64,000 nt of DNA from Micromonospora parathelypteridis (GTDB taxonomy: Bacteria > Actinomycetota > Actinomycetes > Mycobacteriales > Micromonosporaceae), in contig NZ_JACHDP010000001.1 of NCBI RefSeq assembly GCF_014201145.1, positions 6,820,001 to 6,884,000 of the forward strand, read 5' to 3'. Position 1 is the stretch's first letter. Every line of letters starts with the position of its first letter. Under the pieces are notes generated by a model. That model saw nothing but the letters and a program-made list of their open reading frames with translations. It had not been told where the DNA came from and did not search any database. The position numbers and the translations under genes are program-made. Positions 1 through 7,634 of the stretch are shown in pieces.

Positions 1-148
1 GATCATCCCAGGGGGAGCGGGCCACGCCGATCACCGGGACGTCGAGGCGGCCGCGCCGGGTCAGCTCGTACAGCGCCGGGAACAGCTTCTTCGAGACGAG
101 GTCCCCCGTGACGCCGAACAGCACTACCGCGTCTGAGCGCATGTCCAT
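1..148 (-). CDS. zwf: Glucose-6-phosphate dehydrogenase, N-terminal fragment (cut by window edge)
   Basis: Only about the first 49 codons lie in the window. The translation contains VLFGVTGDL followed by SKKLFPALYEL, which is the N-terminal NADP-binding Rossmann signature (GxxGDL, then KKL.PALY.L) of G6PD, first enzyme of the oxidative pentose phosphate pathway. Two ATGs are possible, at 148 and 142; the one at 148 has GGAAG four bases upstream, which suits the second ATG at 142 about equally. It is divergent from the hexosaminidase gene, with about 200 bp between them. The match is clear for so short a piece, but the rest cannot be inspected. Confidence 0.8.
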   Translation of the reverse strand, partial: MDMRSDAVVLFGVTGDLVSKKLFPALYELTRRGRLDVPVIGVARSPWDD

Positions 149-351
149 GGCACTTCCATTCGATCATCTGATCCTGATCTTCCGAACGGACAACGGCCCG
201 GCCCGCTCCGAGAATTCCCCGCGAGCGGCGCGCGTGAGGTCGGCGACAGCGGCGACCCCAACGTTAAGGAAGGTTTACAGTGCGTGTGTGACGCGGGTAA
301 CGTACGGGCCTGATCGACACACGTCGATCATGACGAGGCCTGGAGGTGCCC
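149..351. promoter_or_regulatory. Divergent intergenic region zwf / GH20 hexosaminidase
   Basis: About 200 bp between two divergent starts must hold both promoters. It is less GC-rich than the flanks around 260-285 (AACGTTAAGGAAGGTTTACA). I see no convincing -35/-10 pair and no long palindrome, so no site is assigned. Confidence 0.3.
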
Positions 352-1947
352 ATGCGTCGCCGACACACCGTCACGCGACTACTGGCCATGACCGTGCTCG
401 GACTGCCACTCATCCTGCCCGCGACCCCAGCCACCGCCGCACCCACCGCACCGGCCCGACAACTGGCCGACGTCATCCCCGCACCGGTCGAGACCCGACC
501 CGACGCCCGCGGCACCTTCCGGATCAGCCCCCTGACCGTCATCCGCACCACACCCGGCTCGGCCGCCTCCTGGCAGGTGGGCCGCCAACTCGCCGAGACC
601 CTGCGCCCCGCCACCGGCTACCCCCTGCCCGTCCTCCCCGTCCACTCCACCCCGCTGCCCGAGATCGCCCTGCTCATCGGGGGAGCGGACGGCCGCGTCG
701 GCCAGGAGGGCTACCAACTCGACGTCACCCGCCGCGGCGTGACCATCCGGGCCAACACCCCCGCCGGCCTGTTCGCCGGCACACAGACACTGCGCCAACT
801 GCTCCCGGCCACGATCGAATCACCCCAACGGCAACGCACCACCTGGACGGTCCCCGGCGGCCGGATCGTCGACTACCCGCGCTTCGCGTACCGGGGCGCG
901 ATGCTCGACCTCGCACGGCACTTCCACACCGTCGACGAGATCACCGCCTACGTGGACCTGCTCAGCCAGTACAAAATCAACTACCTGCACCTGCACCTGA
1001 GCGACGACCAGGGCTGGCGCATCCAGATCGACTCCTGGCCCCGCCTCACCACCGTCGGCGGCGGACCAGGCACCGGAGTCGACGGTGTCGGCCCCGGATA
1101 CCTCACCAAGGCCGACTACAAGGCCGTCGTCGCCTACGCCGCCGCCCGACACATCACCGTCGTCCCCGAGATCGACATGCCCGGACACACCAACGCCGCC
1201 CAGTCGACGTACCCCGAACTCAACTGCGACGGCGTCGCACCGGCCCCGCGCACCGACATGGCCGTCGGCTACAGCTCGCTGTGCATCAACGACGACCTCA
1301 CCTACCGGTTCGTCGAGGACGTCATCCGTGAACTCGCCGCCATCACACCCGGCCCGTTCCTGCACATCGGCGGCGACGAAGCCCACGCCACCACCGACGA
1401 GGACTACCGCACCTTCATGCAGCGGGTCCTGCCCCTGGTCGCCAAGTACGGCAAACGCGCATCCGGCTGGAACGAGATCATGCAGGTCGACCCGCCCACC
1501 GACGCCGTCGCCCAGTTCTGGGGAACCGGCACCACCAACACCGACCTCGCCGAAGCCGCCGCCCGCGGCAACAAGGTCATCATGTCGCCGGCGAACAAGG
1601 CGTACCTGGACATGAAGTACGACCGCACCACCCGCCTCGGGCTGAGCTGGGCCGCCTACATCGAAGTCTCCGACGCGTACGGCTGGGACCCCGCCACCCG
1701 CGTCACAGGCGTCGGCGAGAACGCCATCCTCGGCGTCGAAGCCCCGCTGTGGTCCGAAACGCTGCGCTCCCTGGACGACATCGAGTACATGGCCTTCCCA
1801 CGCCTACCCGCCATCGCCGAACTCGGCTGGTCCACCGCCGCCAGCCACGACTGGGAATCGTTCCGGACGCGACTGGGGGAGCAGGCACCCCGCTGGCGCC
1901 TGCAACAGGTCGACTTCTACCCGTCACCCCAGGTGCCGTGGCGCTGA
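352..1947 (+). CDS. Secreted beta-N-acetylhexosaminidase, glycoside hydrolase family 20
   Basis: Protein of 531 aa that should release terminal N-acetylglucosamine/galactosamine from chitin or peptidoglycan-derived sugars outside the cell. An arginine-rich start, hydrophobic stretch and alanine-rich cleavage region (residues 1 to about 28) form a signal peptide. A GH20b-like N domain (about 35-165) precedes the TIM barrel. GH20 signatures are seen: HLHLSDDQGWRI, EIDMPGHTNAA and HIGGDEAH with the catalytic Asp-Glu pair, then W-rich substrate-binding segments. The ATG at 352 is preferred over the in-frame GTG at 346 because GGAGG (342-346) sits five bases before it. A strong hairpin follows the stop. 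Family assignment is firm; the exact substrate is not. Confidence 0.93.
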   Translation: MRRRHTVTRLLAMTVLGLPLILPATPATAAPTAPARQLADVIPAPVETRPDARGTFRISPLTVIRTTPGSAASWQVGRQLAETLRPATGYPLPVLPVHSTPLPEIALLIGGADGRVGQEGYQLDVTRRGVTIRANTPAGLFAGTQTLRQLLPATIESPQRQRTTWTVPGGRIVDYPRFAYRGAMLDLARHFHTVDEITAYVDLLSQYKINYLHLHLSDDQGWRIQIDSWPRLTTVGGGPGTGVDGVGPGYLTKADYKAVVAYAAARHITVVPEIDMPGHTNAAQSTYPELNCDGVAPAPRTDMAVGYSSLCINDDLTYRFVEDVIRELAAITPGPFLHIGGDEAHATTDEDYRTFMQRVLPLVAKYGKRASGWNEIMQVDPPTDAVAQFWGTGTTNTDLAEAAARGNKVIMSPANKAYLDMKYDRTTRLGLSWAAYIEVSDAYGWDPATRVTGVGENAILGVEAPLWSETLRSLDDIEYMAFPRLPAIAELGWSTAASHDWESFRTRLGEQAPRWRLQQVDFYPSPQVPWR

Positions 1948-1964
1948 GTCGTACCCCATCTGAC

Positions 1965-1998
1965 GCCTTCGCGGGCACCGACCGGTGCCCGCGAAGGC
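1965..1998. terminator. Bidirectional rho-independent-type hairpin
   Basis: A perfect 16-bp inverted repeat (1965-1980 with 1983-1998) lies between the converging ends of the hexosaminidase gene and the PhzF-like gene. There is no clear T-tract, as is usual in GC-rich actinomycetes. Confidence 0.75.
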
Positions 1999-2008
1999 TG
2001 GGAACCAC

Positions 2009-2941
2009 TCACCGCCCGGCAATCAGGGCGGCGGCCCCGACCAGGACCCGCGGACCGGTCGGACCCGGCCGGGCAGAAGCGGTGATTGTCGCCGGCTCGC
2101 CGAGGACATCACCCATGTCGACGGACAACCGGCCGAAGCCGCTGCCGGACAGGCGGGCCGCCAGGCAAGCCGTGCTGTTCACATTGGCGATGTCCTCGGG
2201 CACCCCGATCGACGGCGCGAACATCCGCGCCACCACACCACCCGAGCGTGTGGGCGCCGAATAGACGTAGCAGCCGAGCAACCCCAACCGATCACACACC
2301 GCGCGGAGCCGATCCAGACGCGGGCCGAGCCCAACGACCGCGTCGGGCGTGCTGACCGGCACCAGGATCCGAGCCCGGCCCAGCGAGGCCACACACGCCC
2401 CGGCGAGCAGGTGACCCGGGGCGACACCGAGGGCGTCGACGACAGGCCCGATCTCGGCCGAGGTGGCATCGCGTACGACCACCGGACCCGGGTCGAACGC
2501 GGCATGGATCAGATCGCCAGCACGGACCGCCCGGCCGACGAACGTACGGCCCGACACCCGCAGCCTGAACTCCTGCTCCGCACCAGGTCGTTGCGCGGCG
2601 AGGAACGCCACGGCGGCCACCGTCCCGTGCCCACACGCGGGCAGCTCTCCCTCGGCGGCGAAGAACCGCAGGCCCACGGGCTCGTCAGCCGACGCCCGCC
2701 GCACGAACACGGCATGCGAGGCCCCCACCCGGCCCGGCACCTGCCCCCGATCGGCGTCGGTCATCACGTCGGCCAGGGTGGGGGAGCCGGATTCATCGAC
2801 GACAGCCGTGGGGCTGCCGCCGCGCCCCTCCCGAAGACAAGCGCGGACGGTGGTGATCACAAACGAGTCAGCGGAAGCCGCCTCCGCCAGCCCGTCGTCA
2901 CCGCGCCAACCCACCCGTGAGACGTTGTCGCTCGGTGCCAT
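2009..2941 (-). CDS. PhzF family isomerase-like protein
   Basis: About 310 aa. The segment FFAAEGELPACGHGTVAAV matches the PhzF family signature (Glu then CGHAT-type loop), and a second half-site RMFAPSIGVPEDIAN corresponds to the family's R.FaP..GipED motif. PhzF-fold proteins are two-lobed epimerase/isomerases of small metabolites; the substrate cannot be told from sequence. The usual 'DPATGSA' of the second lobe is replaced by DIANVNSTA, so catalytic behaviour could differ. The start is uncertain: ATGs at 2950, 2947 and 2941 follow a GGAG; 2941 has the best spacing (9 nt). The gene diverges from the next hydrolase with only 27 bp between starts. Confidence 0.75.
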   Translation of the reverse strand: MAPSDNVSRVGWRGDDGLAEAASADSFVITTVRACLREGRGGSPTAVVDESGSPTLADVMTDADRGQVPGRVGASHAVFVRRASADEPVGLRFFAAEGELPACGHGTVAAVAFLAAQRPGAEQEFRLRVSGRTFVGRAVRAGDLIHAAFDPGPVVVRDATSAEIGPVVDALGVAPGHLLAGACVASLGRARILVPVSTPDAVVGLGPRLDRLRAVCDRLGLLGCYVYSAPTRSGGVVARMFAPSIGVPEDIANVNSTACLAARLSGSGFGRLSVDMGDVLGEPATITASARPGPTGPRVLVGAAALIAGR

Positions 2942-2968
2942 CGCCATCATCTCCACAGGGAGTCGACC

Positions 2969-3751
2969 ATGAACCTTGCGTATGACCAATCAGCGGGGAC
3001 CGGACCGGAGGTGGTGTGCCTGCCCATGTTCAGCATGACCCGCACCGCCACGGCCACCGCCTTCGGCCCAGCCTTCGCCGGTGCCGGCCTGCGGGAGACG
3101 TACCTGGACCTGCCCGGCCACGGGGACACCCCCGCCGACTGCCCACCCACGTCCCAGGCGATGCTGGACACCGTGTGCGCGTGGCTCGACCAGCACGTCG
3201 ACACACCCGTCCTGCTCGCCGGTGCCTCCTACGGCGCCTACCTGGCCGCCGGCATCGCACGCCAACGACCCGACCTCGTCGGCGGCCTGCTCCTCGTCTG
3301 CCCGGGCATCACCATCGCCCGCGAAAGCCGGGACCTGCCCCAAGAGCCGCCGCTCGCCGCGCCCACGGGTTGGCTCGACGCCGCCCCCGCCGCACTGCAC
3401 GCCCACCTCGACGCCGCCCTGGGTCATCGCAGCGCAGCCGTCGTCACGACGGTGCTCACGGCACTGAGCTCGGGCGGCCCCGGTGACGCGACGTTCCAGG
3501 AGAAGCTGCAGACCGGCCCCGACTACGCACTGCCCGACGAGAGCGACGACGTCGTCTTCGACGGCCCGGTCACCGTCGTCACCGGCCGACAGGACGGGAT
3601 CGTCGGCTACGCCGATCAATTCCGCGCCATGCGCCGCTACCCCCGCGGCACCTTCACCGTGCTCGACGCCGCCGGCCACTACCTGCCGTACGAACAGCCC
3701 ACGATGCTGCGAACGCTGACCCAGGACTGGCTGCACCGTACGCGCGGCTAG
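2969..3751 (+). CDS. Alpha/beta-fold hydrolase
   Basis: 260 aa single-domain hydrolase, cytoplasmic (no signal peptide). The nucleophile elbow is GASYG (Ser about residue 90), an oxyanion-type stretch lies before it (LDLPGHGDTP), the acid is likely in VVTGRQDGIVG and the histidine in DAAGHYLPYEQP near the C-terminus, giving a complete Ser-Asp-His triad. GGGAG at 2956-2960 precedes the ATG. Related proteins include esterases, haloperoxidase-like and lactonase-like enzymes, so the reaction is open. It converges with the TetR gene 26 bp downstream. Confidence 0.8.
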   Translation: MNLAYDQSAGTGPEVVCLPMFSMTRTATATAFGPAFAGAGLRETYLDLPGHGDTPADCPPTSQAMLDTVCAWLDQHVDTPVLLAGASYGAYLAAGIARQRPDLVGGLLLVCPGITIARESRDLPQEPPLAAPTGWLDAAPAALHAHLDAALGHRSAAVVTTVLTALSSGGPGDATFQEKLQTGPDYALPDESDDVVFDGPVTVVTGRQDGIVGYADQFRAMRRYPRGTFTVLDAAGHYLPYEQPTMLRTLTQDWLHRTRG

Positions 3752-3777
3752 GAACTCCCCCGTCTGCGGCGGTGCCG

Positions 3778-4425
3778 CTACGAGACCACCCCGGAGGGGC
3801 CGGGCCCGGCCAGTCCGTGCAGCAGCAGGTCGGTGAGGGTGTCGAGGGTCCTGTCGTCGTCACCGGCCGGCAGATCGGTGGCCGGCATCGCGTAGTTGAG
3901 GGTGGCGAGCATCGCGCCCATGGCTGCCGCGACCAGCAGCGGGTCGCCGGGCAGCGGGTGGTCACGGTCACGCAGGTACTCCAGGTGTTCGCGCAACGTC
4001 GTGGTCTGGTCGCGCAGGTCGCGCCAGGCGCTGCCGGAGGCGGGATCTGCGGCGATCATCGACTGGAACAGCGCGACCGTGACCGGGCGGTGCTGACGCA
4101 TCACCGTCCAGGCGATCGCGAGATGGTCGCGCAACTGCGCCCGGTCGGTCAGGTCGTGGTCCTTGGGGTGATCGCCGCTGGCCATGTGCTCGTCAGCGGA
4201 GGCCTCCATCTCGGCCAGCAGCGCCTGCAGAAGCTCCTCCTTGCTGGCGAAGTGCTCGTAGAACGAGCCGGTGGCACGCCCCGCGGCGCCCGTGATGTCG
4301 GTGATCTTGGTGTTGAGGTAGCCGCGCTCGGTGAACAGCCGCCGAGCCGCGTCCAGCAGCGCGGTGCGCGTCTGGGCGGCCTTGACCTTGCGCGTGGCCG
4401 TCTCGGGCGTGGTTCCTCGGGGCAT
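3778..4425 (-). CDS. TetR family transcriptional repressor
   Basis: 215 aa. The N-terminal segment (about 15-65) is a TetR helix-turn-helix: [18 protein letters not shown] followed by [18 protein letters not shown]. The C-terminal part is the variable ligand-binding and dimer domain. It starts at an ATG with GGAAGGA five bases upstream. It is transcribed divergently from the FAD monooxygenase, with 98 bp between starts, so it most likely represses that gene and itself and responds to a substrate of the monooxygenase. Confidence 0.9.
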   Translation of the reverse strand: MPRGTTPETATRKVKAAQTRTALLDAARRLFTERGYLNTKITDITGAAGRATGSFYEHFASKEELLQALLAEMEASADEHMASGDHPKDHDLTDRAQLRDHLAIAWTVMRQHRPVTVALFQSMIAADPASGSAWRDLRDQTTTLREHLEYLRDRDHPLPGDPLLVAAAMGAMLATLNYAMPATDLPAGDDDRTLDTLTDLLLHGLAGPGPSGVVS

Positions 4426-4475
4426 CTGCGTCCTTCCGCGTCAAGGGGTTGACGGGCCCATCCTAACGAACGTAC

Positions 4476-4500
4476 CTTCACCGAAGACTGGTTCAGTGAA
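4476..4500. promoter_or_regulatory. Candidate TetR operator in the divergent promoter region
   Basis: TTCAC (4477-4481) and GTGAA (4496-4500) form an inverted repeat with a 14-bp spacer in the AT-richer centre of the region between the TetR and monooxygenase starts. Half-sites are short, so this is a suggestion based on position and symmetry. Confidence 0.35.
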
Positions 4501-4523
4501 TTAAAGTTCAGGGGAGCGGGGAC

Positions 4524-5681
4524 ATGAGAGCGATAGTCGTCGGCGGCGGCATCGCCGGAGCCACGGCCGCACTCGCGCTGCGGCACATCGGCATCGACGT
4601 GACCATCTACGAGGCGTACGAGGAACCGGCCGGCGACATCGGCTCGTTCGTCAGCCTCGCCAGCAACGGGCTACGCAGCCTGGACACACTCGGCTGCCTG
4701 GCCCAGGTCCAGGACACCGGCGTCGACATCCCACGGCAGCGGATGTGGTCGGCCGGCGGCCACCTGCTGGCCGACGTGCCACGCGGCCGGCGCAGCACCG
4801 AAACACTGCACAGCGTCACGCTCCTACGCGGACGGCTCGTCGCGGCGCTGCGCCAGGCCGCCACCGACGCCGGGGCGCGGATCGTGACCGGACGCGAACT
4901 CGTCGGCGTCACCGAGACACCGGAGGGTGTGACCGCCGAGTTCGCCGATGGCGAGCGGGCCACCGCCGACCTGCTCGTGGCCGCCGACGGCATCTGGTCG
5001 ACGGTGCGCCGGCTGCTCGACGCGGCCGCGCCCCGCCCGGAGTACGCCGGCCTCTACGCGGTCTCGGGCGTCGCCACGATGGACGGCGTCGAGCCCGGGG
5101 TGTTCAACCTGACCTTCGCCCGCAACGGCGCCTTCATCCACCTGGGCGCCGGCGACGGCGAGGTGTGGTGGCAGGCGCAGATCGCCGAACCGACCCAGCC
5201 GGACCGCACCGGCATCAGCGAGGCACAGTGGCTGAGCCGCACGGCCGAGCTCTACCAGCACGAGGCGGTGCCATCCGCGGTCATCGCGGCGACCACCCGG
5301 CTGCACCCGACCGTGCTCTTCCACGCGGTCGACCCGGTGCCCACCTGGCACAGCGACCGCGTCGTCCTGATCGGCGACGCCGCCCACCCGGTCGGCGCCG
5401 GCCAGGGCGCCTCCATGGCGATCGAGGACGCGCTCGTCCTGGCCGCGGCCCTGCAGGCCGAGCCGACCCTCTCAGCGGCACTGACGGCGTACGACGCCGA
5501 GCGCCGCCCGCGCATCGTCAAGCTTCTCGACACCGCCGAGGACAACCGCGGGGCCAAGAAGGCCGGGCCGGTCAAGCGACGCATGCAGGCGCTGGTGATG
5601 CGCATGTTCGTGCCGCTGTTCTACGAGAAGGCCACCGCCTGGCTCTACGACTACGAGCCCGGCACGCTCGGCACGCGGTAG
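4524..5681 (+). CDS. FAD-dependent aromatic-type monooxygenase
   Basis: 385 aa, group A flavoprotein hydroxylase of the PHBH/UbiH type. It begins with the dinucleotide-binding fold VVGGGIAGATAALAL, has the mid-protein DG motif LVAADGIWSTVRR (about 150-165) and the second FAD motif LIGDAAHPVGAGQGASMA (about 285-305). These enzymes use NAD(P)H and oxygen to hydroxylate small, often aromatic, compounds; the substrate is unknown. GGGGAG lies upstream of the ATG. The divergent TetR gene suggests substrate-induced expression, for example in detoxification. Confidence 0.88.
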   Translation: MRAIVVGGGIAGATAALALRHIGIDVTIYEAYEEPAGDIGSFVSLASNGLRSLDTLGCLAQVQDTGVDIPRQRMWSAGGHLLADVPRGRRSTETLHSVTLLRGRLVAALRQAATDAGARIVTGRELVGVTETPEGVTAEFADGERATADLLVAADGIWSTVRRLLDAAAPRPEYAGLYAVSGVATMDGVEPGVFNLTFARNGAFIHLGAGDGEVWWQAQIAEPTQPDRTGISEAQWLSRTAELYQHEAVPSAVIAATTRLHPTVLFHAVDPVPTWHSDRVVLIGDAAHPVGAGQGASMAIEDALVLAAALQAEPTLSAALTAYDAERRPRIVKLLDTAEDNRGAKKAGPVKRRMQALVMRMFVPLFYEKATAWLYDYEPGTLGTR

Positions 5682-5710
5682 CCCCTGCCGATGTCCTCGG
5701 TCGGCTGCCC

Positions 5711-6256
5711 TTACGCGGTCGGAATTCGCCTGCGTTGCCGGTACGCGGCCGCCTTCGCCCGGTCTCCACAGCCGCGCATGCCGCACCAGCGCCGCCGCGC
5801 GCCCCGCGACCGATCGACGAACGCTCGGGTGCAGTGCTCGTCGGCGCACCAGCGCAGGGCGAGACGATCGTCGCTGGCGTGCAGTTCCAGACAGTCACGT
5901 GCGAGGACCGCGAGGACGGCGTCCAGGTCGCCGTTGCGGTGCATCCCGTCGACCTCCAGGCGCAACGCGGGCAGCGGCCCTGCCGCCGCCTCATTGACCA
6001 GCTCAAGGTCTGCCGCGGCCGCGTCAGCACCGTCGATCAGAGCTTGGACCAGGCGGAACATCGCCTCTCGGAGCGCCTTCGCGTGTCGTAGACCCGCATC
6101 GTCCACAGGAGGCGGTTGGTCGACGATGCCGGCCTGGACGGCCCAGTTCGCGAAATCTTTCGGGGCGGTCAGCTGCTCGACGTCAGTGTGACCGCGCTCG
6201 GCGAGCGTGGGAAGGAAGTCCAGTACCGGCCGATCGGCGGTGAACTCGAACCTCAC
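5711..6256 (-). CDS. CGNR zinc-finger (ABATE domain) regulator
   Basis: 181 aa. The C-terminus carries the CGNR-type zinc finger: CADEHC then RRRWCGMRGCGDRAKAAAY, that is C-x4-C ... C-x4-C followed by basic residues that can contact DNA. The N-terminal 130 residues resemble the stress-linked ABATE domain (begins RFEFTADRPVLDFLPTL, and contains an ALREAMFRL helix). The start is a GTG at 6256. It is divergent from an MFS exporter with 45 bp between starts and a perfect palindrome in the gap, so it likely controls that exporter. Confidence 0.82.
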   Translation of the reverse strand: MRFEFTADRPVLDFLPTLAERGHTDVEQLTAPKDFANWAVQAGIVDQPPPVDDAGLRHAKALREAMFRLVQALIDGADAAAADLELVNEAAAGPLPALRLEVDGMHRNGDLDAVLAVLARDCLELHASDDRLALRWCADEHCTRAFVDRSRGARRRWCGMRGCGDRAKAAAYRQRRRIPTA

Positions 6257-6278
6257 GTCACCATATTGACCGGTGACG
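6256..6278. promoter_or_regulatory. Candidate operator between CGNR gene and MFS gene
   Basis: CGTCACC (6256-6262) and GGTGACG (6272-6278) are perfect 7-bp arms around an AT-rich 9-bp centre. The site overlaps the GTG start of the CGNR gene and lies 24 bp before the MFS start, a fitting place for autoregulation and control of the exporter. Confidence 0.45.
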
Positions 6279-6301
6279 CGGGGCGATGCAAGAGTGGCTC
6301 G

Positions 6302-7546
6302 ATGGCATCACCGGTTGAACAGGTGACGAGAGTGGATCCCGGTACCCGCCGCAGCGGCGGTCGGCTGGCCCACTATCTGGCCGCGGCACTACTGGCACGC
6401 ACCGCTGACGAAGGCGCACGTGTCGCGCTGCTGATCTTCGCCCTGGAACGGACGGGCAGCGCCGCCGTCGGCGGGACGTTGGTCGCGACCCTGCTCATCC
6501 CGCATGTCGTTGCCGCGCCCCTGGTTGGCGCGCTGGTCGACCGGTCGCGACGCCCGGCAGCGGTCCTCGCCGGCGCGATTGCCGTCTTCGGTGGCGCCCT
6601 CGCGGCCCCGGTCGCCCTGCTCGGTCCCGCGCCGCTGTGGCAGACCTGTCTCGTCCTCGCGTTGGCGGGGTGCGGCGGGCCGGCGGTGACCGGCGGGCTG
6701 ACCAGCCGGTTGGCGCCGCTGGCGGAACCCGGGCAGGAAGCTCGCGTCTTCGCACTGGACTCGTTGACCTACAGCGTCGCCGGCATGGTCGGGCCGGCGA
6801 CCGTCGGGCTGGTGGCGGCGGTCGCCAGCCCGAGTACCGCCATTCTCACGCTGGCGGTCGCCGCCGGGCTCGGCGCACTCGGCGTCGCATCCCTGCGCCT
6901 GGTCGCCTCCGACACCGCGGCGGAGCCGACACGAGCGACCGACCTGTTCCACGGCGTCCGCGCGATCGTCCGGGTTCCGGCCCTGCGAACGATCACCCTC
7001 GCCACCAGCTTCGGCCAACTGGGCCTCGGCGGTCTCGCTGTCGTCGCCACCACCCTGGCCGCCGCCGCGCACGAACCCACACAGGCCGGCCTGCTCCTCA
7101 GCGTCACCGCCGCAGGCGCGTTCGTGGGCGCACTGCTCTGGACCTGGCGGCCGCTGCCGGCGTCCCGTGCGCCAGGCGTGACCGTCTGGGCCATGGTCGC
7201 GACAGGCGTACCTCTCGCGCTGGCCGCCGCGACGCACTCCCTGCCGCTGACCGCGGCGTTGTTCGCGCTGTCGGGGCTCTGCACCGGGCCGTTCGCCGCA
7301 GCACTGTTCCTGGCCCGCAACCAACTCGCCGCCGAGGCGATCCGTACGCAGGTGTTCACCATCGGCGCCGGGCTGAAGGTAGCGGCCTCCGCGATCGGCG
7401 CCGGCCTCCTCGGCCTCGCCGCCCACCTGCCGGCGAGCGCCCAACTGCTGCTGGTCGCCGGCTTTCCGATCCTCGCGGGGGTGGCGGGCGGCGTACTGCT
7501 GCGCCGTCAGCGGCCGGGGGAGAGGGCACGTATCGATGCTTGCTGA
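6302..7546 (+). CDS. MFS transporter
   Basis: About 414 aa with some 12 hydrophobic segments (for example LVGALVDRSRRPAAVLAGAI, which carries the loop 2-3 DR-R motif of the major facilitator superfamily, and repeated Ala/Gly/Leu-rich helices to the C-terminus). Likely an exporter of small molecules in the cytoplasmic membrane. The ATG at 6302 is taken as start since the hydrophobic core begins about 25 residues later; there is no clear Shine-Dalgarno sequence. The divergent CGNR gene is its probable regulator. Confidence 0.8.
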   Translation: MASPVEQVTRVDPGTRRSGGRLAHYLAAALLARTADEGARVALLIFALERTGSAAVGGTLVATLLIPHVVAAPLVGALVDRSRRPAAVLAGAIAVFGGALAAPVALLGPAPLWQTCLVLALAGCGGPAVTGGLTSRLAPLAEPGQEARVFALDSLTYSVAGMVGPATVGLVAAVASPSTAILTLAVAAGLGALGVASLRLVASDTAAEPTRATDLFHGVRAIVRVPALRTITLATSFGQLGLGGLAVVATTLAAAAHEPTQAGLLLSVTAAGAFVGALLWTWRPLPASRAPGVTVWAMVATGVPLALAAATHSLPLTAALFALSGLCTGPFAAALFLARNQLAAEAIRTQVFTIGAGLKVAASAIGAGLLGLAAHLPASAQLLLVAGFPILAGVAGGVLLRRQRPGERARIDAC

Positions 7547-7634
7547 GTTTCTTTCACAAGCGTAGGAAGAACACCACCACCACCCACCGTCGGCCCCTGC
7601 ATCGATCCGCCGTCCAGCGTCGAAGGAGATGCGT

